From Methylobacterium aquaticum (GTDB lineage Bacteria > Pseudomonadota > Alphaproteobacteria > Rhizobiales > Beijerinckiaceae), in contig NZ_LABX01000056.1 in assembly GCF_001043915.1 (NCBI RefSeq), positions 30,758 to 94,757 on the forward strand: 64,000 nucleotides of DNA, read 5' to 3'. Below, in pieces: positions 60,795 to 64,000 of this stretch. Position 1 is the first letter of the stretch. Each line of letters opens with the position of its first letter. The position numbers and the translations under genes were made by a program. The notes beneath the pieces are model-generated. The model did no database searches, was not told the DNA's origin, and worked only from the letters and a program-made list of their open reading frames with translations.

Positions 60795-61619
60795 TCAGCT
60801 ACCGGTCAGGACGGCGCGCAGCTTGGCGTCGTCGCCGGTCTCGTAGCCCACCATGATCGCGAGCCGCCCGTCGGGGCGGGGCACGAACATCGTCGGGACG
60901 CCGGGGCGCAGGGCCGGCGATGCTGCGAAGATCGAGGCGAAGGCCTCCTTGTTCTCGGCGAGCTTGGCGCCGATCTCCGGGGTAATCTCGCCGGGCTTGC
61001 CCCCCTTGGTCTCGAAGGCGGCCTTGAGCGCCGCGACCCGGTCGGTGGCCGAGAGGATGCCGGCCGCCATGCGGTTGCCGCCCTCGGGATCGCCGAGGAC
61101 CACGACCGGCACCCAGCGCGCCGCGATCCGCCCATGCAGAGCGGCGAAGGCGGCGTGGCAGTAAGGGCAGCGCGGATCGAAGAAGATCGTCGCGATCTGA
61201 CCCTCCGGCGTGCCCGGCGGCGCATCGACGACTGAGGCAAGTTTGGCCAGAAGCTCCATCACAGGCCTGGCAGCCTTGGGATCTTCGATCGTTGCGTAGC
61301 TGACGGTTCCCGCCTGCTGCGGCACGGGCGCGGGCACTGCCGCTGGAACGTAGGTCGGCGCTGCCGCAGAGGGTGTGATTGCAGGCGCTAACGCAACCTG
61401 TGGGGAGGGCGGCGGAGCAGGGGCTAACACATTGGCCGGATTGGCAGTTTTGGCAGAATTGGCAGAAGAAGATTTGTTCTGCTCAGGCCCTGACATAGGA
61501 CGATTATTTTCTCCAGCGACGATGTGGAGAGAAATGAGCTGCCAGTCGTTGACCGTTGCAAGATACACACACGCGACAAGTGATCCGGCCCAGGCCAGGT
61601 GCTTTACTGCGTTCTCCAT
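60795..61619 (-). CDS. DsbC/DsbG-like thioredoxin-fold protein
   Basis: A 274-residue protein. A membrane helix or signal anchor (about 7-25, LAWAGSLVACVYLATV) is followed by an Ala/Pro-rich linker (about 60-110) and a thioredoxin fold with IATIFFDPRCPYCHAAFAAL (CPYC, about 147-153) and the cis-Pro segment GVPTMFVPRPDG. It probably acts in the periplasm as a disulfide isomerase or reductase for transfer proteins. It is first in the - strand run leading to DotI; the promoter should lie in the AT-rich 61620-61892 gap. Confidence 0.8.
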   Translation of the reverse strand: MENAVKHLAWAGSLVACVYLATVNDWQLISLHIVAGENNRPMSGPEQNKSSSANSAKTANPANVLAPAPPPSPQVALAPAITPSAAAPTYVPAAVPAPVPQQAGTVSYATIEDPKAARPVMELLAKLASVVDAPPGTPEGQIATIFFDPRCPYCHAAFAALHGRIAARWVPVVVLGDPEGGNRMAAGILSATDRVAALKAAFETKGGKPGEITPEIGAKLAENKEAFASIFAASPALRPGVPTMFVPRPDGRLAIMVGYETGDDAKLRAVLTGS

Positions 61620-61892
61620 GCGTAGGATGCCCCGAGAGAGTCATAATTTTTGTGTTGGCGCTCTTATTGCGAACATGGACGCAACATGTCAATCAAGCCC
61701 CAGGGGCATCCAAGACCAAGGGTGCTGATCGAGGGGTACTATGGCATCAATACCACGATCATTCGTACGTTAATGATAGCGATATACCGGTGTATAGCAC
61801 AAGGACTTGCGGGTTGCTCCGCACTCGTTGCGTCAAGGGTTGCAGTAGGGCTCAGGCCAGCGTGCCGGCTAGATCGAAAGGGCTAAGCAGAC

Positions 61893-62204
61893 ATGGCCGC
61901 GGAAAGCTTCGTTAAGGCCTTATTAAGAAATGCAACCCTGGCGGCTGTACTCGCAACCGCGATGCCAACTTTGGTAGCGGCAGCACCCGATGCCGCAGTA
62001 AATCCTGAATTGCAGAAAAAAAATAGATCGAAATTCGAGTATCACGACGGAAGTGCTGAGGAGAAGCGGCCCTATCGCCGGCCTAGCCTCGACGTCGATC
62101 CGACGAACCTGAGATATGAGGAGCTCATAGCAAGGCTCAACGCGCTTGAGGAACGTGTCGAGCAGTTGGAGCATCATTCCAGATTTTCGAAAAGGGGTCA
62201 GTGA
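61893..62204 (+). CDS. Secreted coiled-coil hypothetical protein
   Basis: A 103-residue protein with a signal peptide (FVKALLRNATLAAVLATAMPTLVAAAP), a basic polar stretch and a C-terminal coiled coil (LRYEELIARLNALEERVEQLEHH). It is coupled to the next gene by TGATG, so it probably belongs to the transfer apparatus. It is more AT-rich than the genes around it. No family recognised. Confidence 0.6.
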   Translation: MAAESFVKALLRNATLAAVLATAMPTLVAAAPDAAVNPELQKKNRSKFEYHDGSAEEKRPYRRPSLDVDPTNLRYEELIARLNALEERVEQLEHHSRFSKRGQ

Positions 62205-62776
62205 TGGCGGTTCCGGACCTCGGCAGCGTCCTCGCCTCGCTGAGCGAGGTGTTCCCGCTCGTCGTCAACTTGGTGTTCCTGCTGATCGCGCTGCTCGGGA
62301 TCGTGTACGGGACGGCCGGGCTCTACGGCCTCTACGGCGTCGCCGCCGGAGAGCACAAGTTCACGAACCGTCCGGTGACCATCGATGCGGCCTTCGGCAA
62401 GCTCGCGCTCGGCAGCGCGATGATCGTCGCGCCCGTTCTGATGTGGAAGTTCGCCAACTCGTTCGTCCTGGGCGGCAACATCACCTACAACATGTTCAAT
62501 TACGGCTCGCTGCCTCGCTCCTCGACCTGCGACAGCATCAAGATCGCGATCACCTACTTCTTCATGGCGTTGGGTTCGCTCGCCTGGCTGATCGCCGGCA
62601 TGCGGCTCTACAACGCCACGGCTGGCCAGCACGGCGCCGGCCCCGGCTCGGCAGTTCTGTACCTCGTCGGCGGGACACTGGCCTTCTTCATCAACGACGT
62701 CGCGGACCTCGTCGGCAGCACGATCAAGATGGACGTGTCGCTGTCGAACGTGTGCACGATGATGGGGGGGAGCTGA
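62204..62776 (+). CDS. IcmC/DotE (TraQ)-like polytopic membrane protein
   Basis: A 190-residue protein at ATG 62204. Four helices are seen: VVNLVFLLIALLGIVYGTAGLYGLYGV, GKLALGSAMIVAPVLMW, IAITYFFMALGSLAWLIAGMRLY and AVLYLVGGTLAFFINDVADLV. The loop with KFANSFVLGGNITYNMFNYG and a late Cys pair fit DotE/IcmC-type proteins of I-type systems. Convergent with the next gene. Confidence 0.65.
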   Translation: MAVPDLGSVLASLSEVFPLVVNLVFLLIALLGIVYGTAGLYGLYGVAAGEHKFTNRPVTIDAAFGKLALGSAMIVAPVLMWKFANSFVLGGNITYNMFNYGSLPRSSTCDSIKIAITYFFMALGSLAWLIAGMRLYNATAGQHGAGPGSAVLYLVGGTLAFFINDVADLVGSTIKMDVSLSNVCTMMGGS

Positions 62777-62796
62777 CGATGCGCTCGCCCCTCCTC

Positions 62797-63318
62797 TCAG
62801 GCCCGTTCGCGGCCGAGCAGTCCATTCAACTCGGCGATCAGGAAAGCGCCGAACGGAGCGCGGGCCTCGAACATCCGGCCCTGATCGAGTTGCCAGGCGC
62901 GGTAGCGCTGCACGAGCGCGCTCGCCAGCACCACGGTGCACAGCAGCACCGCGCCGAGCAGGGTGAGCCAGGATTGCGCGAAGACCGCCCAGGCCGCCGC
63001 CAGGACCCCGAGCAGGACCGCCGTCAGGAACAGGACCAGCGCCTGCCGGCGCGCCTCGTGCGCGAGGTCGCGCACGTCCGCGCCCTCGATCGCGAAGGTG
63101 CGGCCCATCTCGGCGAGCGAGAAGGTCGCCCTGCAGGCCGGGTCGTCGCACTGGCGCAGGTTCGGAGCGGCGGGATCGGGCCGCAGATGGCCGCGCCGGC
63201 AGATCGGGCACGCCGCGTGGGCGCCACCCAGCACGGTTCCGGTCATCGCCGCGAAGCTGCGGTGCTCCGGCCCGACCCGGCGCGCGAGCCGCGCCGAGAG
63301 AAACGATCCGATCCCCAT
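62797..63318 (-). CDS. Zinc-finger plus two-helix membrane protein
   Basis: A 173-residue protein. CPICRRGHLRPD...LRQCDDPACRATF (about 37-66) is a four-Cys zinc ribbon, and two adjacent membrane helices follow (ALVLFLTAVLLGVLAAAWAVF and LTLLGAVLLCTVVLASAL). It is cytoplasmic-facing at both ends. It lies within the transfer region on the opposite strand from its neighbours; no family name is certain. Confidence 0.6.
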   Translation of the reverse strand: MGIGSFLSARLARRVGPEHRSFAAMTGTVLGGAHAACPICRRGHLRPDPAAPNLRQCDDPACRATFSLAEMGRTFAIEGADVRDLAHEARRQALVLFLTAVLLGVLAAAWAVFAQSWLTLLGAVLLCTVVLASALVQRYRAWQLDQGRMFEARAPFGAFLIAELNGLLGRERA

Positions 63319-63416
63319 TGGCCCAATCCATCGCGTGTGCGTTCTGGATCAGGCTTGTGGATCACTCAGGGTCGAGCCTGCAAGGCAAATATCAATAAAA
63401 TCCATGGGGCTTGAGT

Positions 63417-63557
63417 ATGGACCGTAATCGCGTTCGCTGCCTTCTTCGATTGGCGGCCGTGCTTCTCGGTATGTCCGTGTTGCTGCCTGCCTGCGTCAGC
63501 ACCGGCGGAAGCACTTCGGGTCATGTCGACGCCAAGCTGCGCGAGCACGGGGTCTGA
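63417..63557 (+). CDS. Small lipoprotein
   Basis: A 46-residue protein: MDRNRVRCLLRLAAVLLGMSVLLPACVSTGGSTSG... with a signal peptide and lipobox LPAC (Cys 26), giving a mature peptide of 21 residues. I-type systems use lipoproteins (DotC, DotD, DotK), all longer than this. TGA 63555-63557 is 2 bp before the next ATG, so the two are co-translated. Confidence 0.65.
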   Translation: MDRNRVRCLLRLAAVLLGMSVLLPACVSTGGSTSGHVDAKLREHGV

Positions 63558-63559
63558 CC

Positions 63560-64000
63560 ATGCGCCTTGCACGCTGGCTTCTCTCCACCTCGCTCTGCAT
63601 CGCGGCCTTCCCGGCAGCAGCCCAGGTCGCCAACACGTACTGCGCCCAGAACCCGGCCGCCTGTGCGCCGGTCGCGACGGCGGGCGCCTACGGCGTGCCC
63701 TATGGCGGTTACACCCAACCCGCTTACGCCGGCTATGGCGGCTATGGCGGCGGTTACGTCCAGCCCACCTACGGCGCCTACGGGGGCGGCTACGCGGCTC
63801 CGGGCTACGGCGGTGTTGCCCCTGGCTACGCCGCTCCAGGCTATGGCGGATACGGCGGTGCTGGCTACGGCGGCTACCCGCCTCCGGGCTACTACGGGCC
63901 GGGCGGCGTGGCCCAGGCCAACGCCCTCAACGCCATCGCCAACGGCCCGCGCTACCTGCCCGGGGGGGACAGTCAGCCCTTCCCGCCGAATGTCGGCGAC
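63560..64000 (+). CDS. Secreted Gly/Tyr-rich protein (3' truncated by window)
   Basis: From ATG 63560 the frame is open to the window end (147 codons). A signal peptide (MRLARWLLSTSLCIAAFPAAAQ) is followed by a short Cys-containing part (NTYCAQNPAACAPV) and about 15 G-Y-G/G-Y-x-x-P repeats (residues about 50-115), then a more ordinary stretch (ANALNAIANGPRYLP). It resembles no Dot/Icm subunit I can name. The repeats suggest a flexible surface or spacer segment. Confidence 0.65.
   Translation, partial: MRLARWLLSTSLCIAAFPAAAQVANTYCAQNPAACAPVATAGAYGVPYGGYTQPAYAGYGGYGGGYVQPTYGAYGGGYAAPGYGGVAPGYAAPGYGGYGGAGYGGYPPPGYYGPGGVAQANALNAIANGPRYLPGGDSQPFPPNVGD

Noticed and set aside
1..64000. CRISPR arrays, tRNA and rRNA genes
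   Set aside because: No regularly spaced repeats, no tRNA-like cloverleaf ends and no rRNA-conserved segments were noticed on either strand, though weak tRNAs could be missed by eye.

Overview
The window is GC-rich alphaproteobacterial DNA with many AT-richer inserts. DUF6894, DUF6118, DUF736, ArdC and MucR homologues, together with IS1380-, IS110- and Tn552-type elements, suggest Methylobacterium/Methylorubrum or a close relative (inference from gene families; no species marker, rRNA or tRNA was seen). It reads as the accessory and transfer part of a large conjugative plasmid or an integrative conjugative element.

Left edge (1-4557): a compact set with an XRE repressor, an ImmA/IrrE metallopeptidase, a papain-like cysteine peptidase and a thymidylate-synthase-fold protein on the + strand. 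It converges end to end on a uracil-DNA-glycosylase-like protein and a MazG-type pyrophosphohydrolase on the - strand. The two halves share one TGATCA that supplies both stop codons. This pyrimidine-nucleotide-themed set under a repressor/protease pair is my best candidate for an undescribed conflict system.

5-20 kb: an insertion hot-spot. It holds a complete IS1380-type element with a visible 4-bp target duplication, an IS110-type transposase, a minimal Tn552-like transposon (resolvase, tniA, tniB) with clear inverted ends, two further serine recombinases and the remains of a third. There are also relics of istB, a DUF6118 gene, and a traD/dotM deletion junction. AT-rich cargo genes sit between them, including a decayed ATPase flanked by copies of one repeat, and a ProQ/FinO-type RNA chaperone gene.

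20-42 kb: plasmid maintenance and establishment genes. These are a Phd/PemK-like pair with a frameshifted toxin, an intact VapBC with three operator-like repeats, a MobA/MobL-like protein lacking the catalytic histidines, DUF736, ArdC, a ParB-domain protein, a MucR-like regulator, a 1450-residue methyltransferase/strawberry-notch helicase (DarB-like), a Toprim protein and a DUF2493 protein. Four copies of a nested-hairpin element lie 80-130 nt upstream of small genes here.

42-64 kb: the transfer region. Relaxosome genes are Ti/RSF1010-like (traG, traD, traC, oriT, traA). The mating-pair apparatus is I-type, Dot/Icm-like (DotM-like, IcmB/DotO, DotG, DotH, DotI and small membrane partners), with a DsbC-like thiol protein. 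A Fic protein with a small upstream partner is translationally coupled between traA and the DotM-like gene. DotA, DotB, DotC and DotD are not seen and may lie beyond the right edge. Several genes in the window are broken by single-base shifts, and partial duplications are common, so the region has been rearranged repeatedly.
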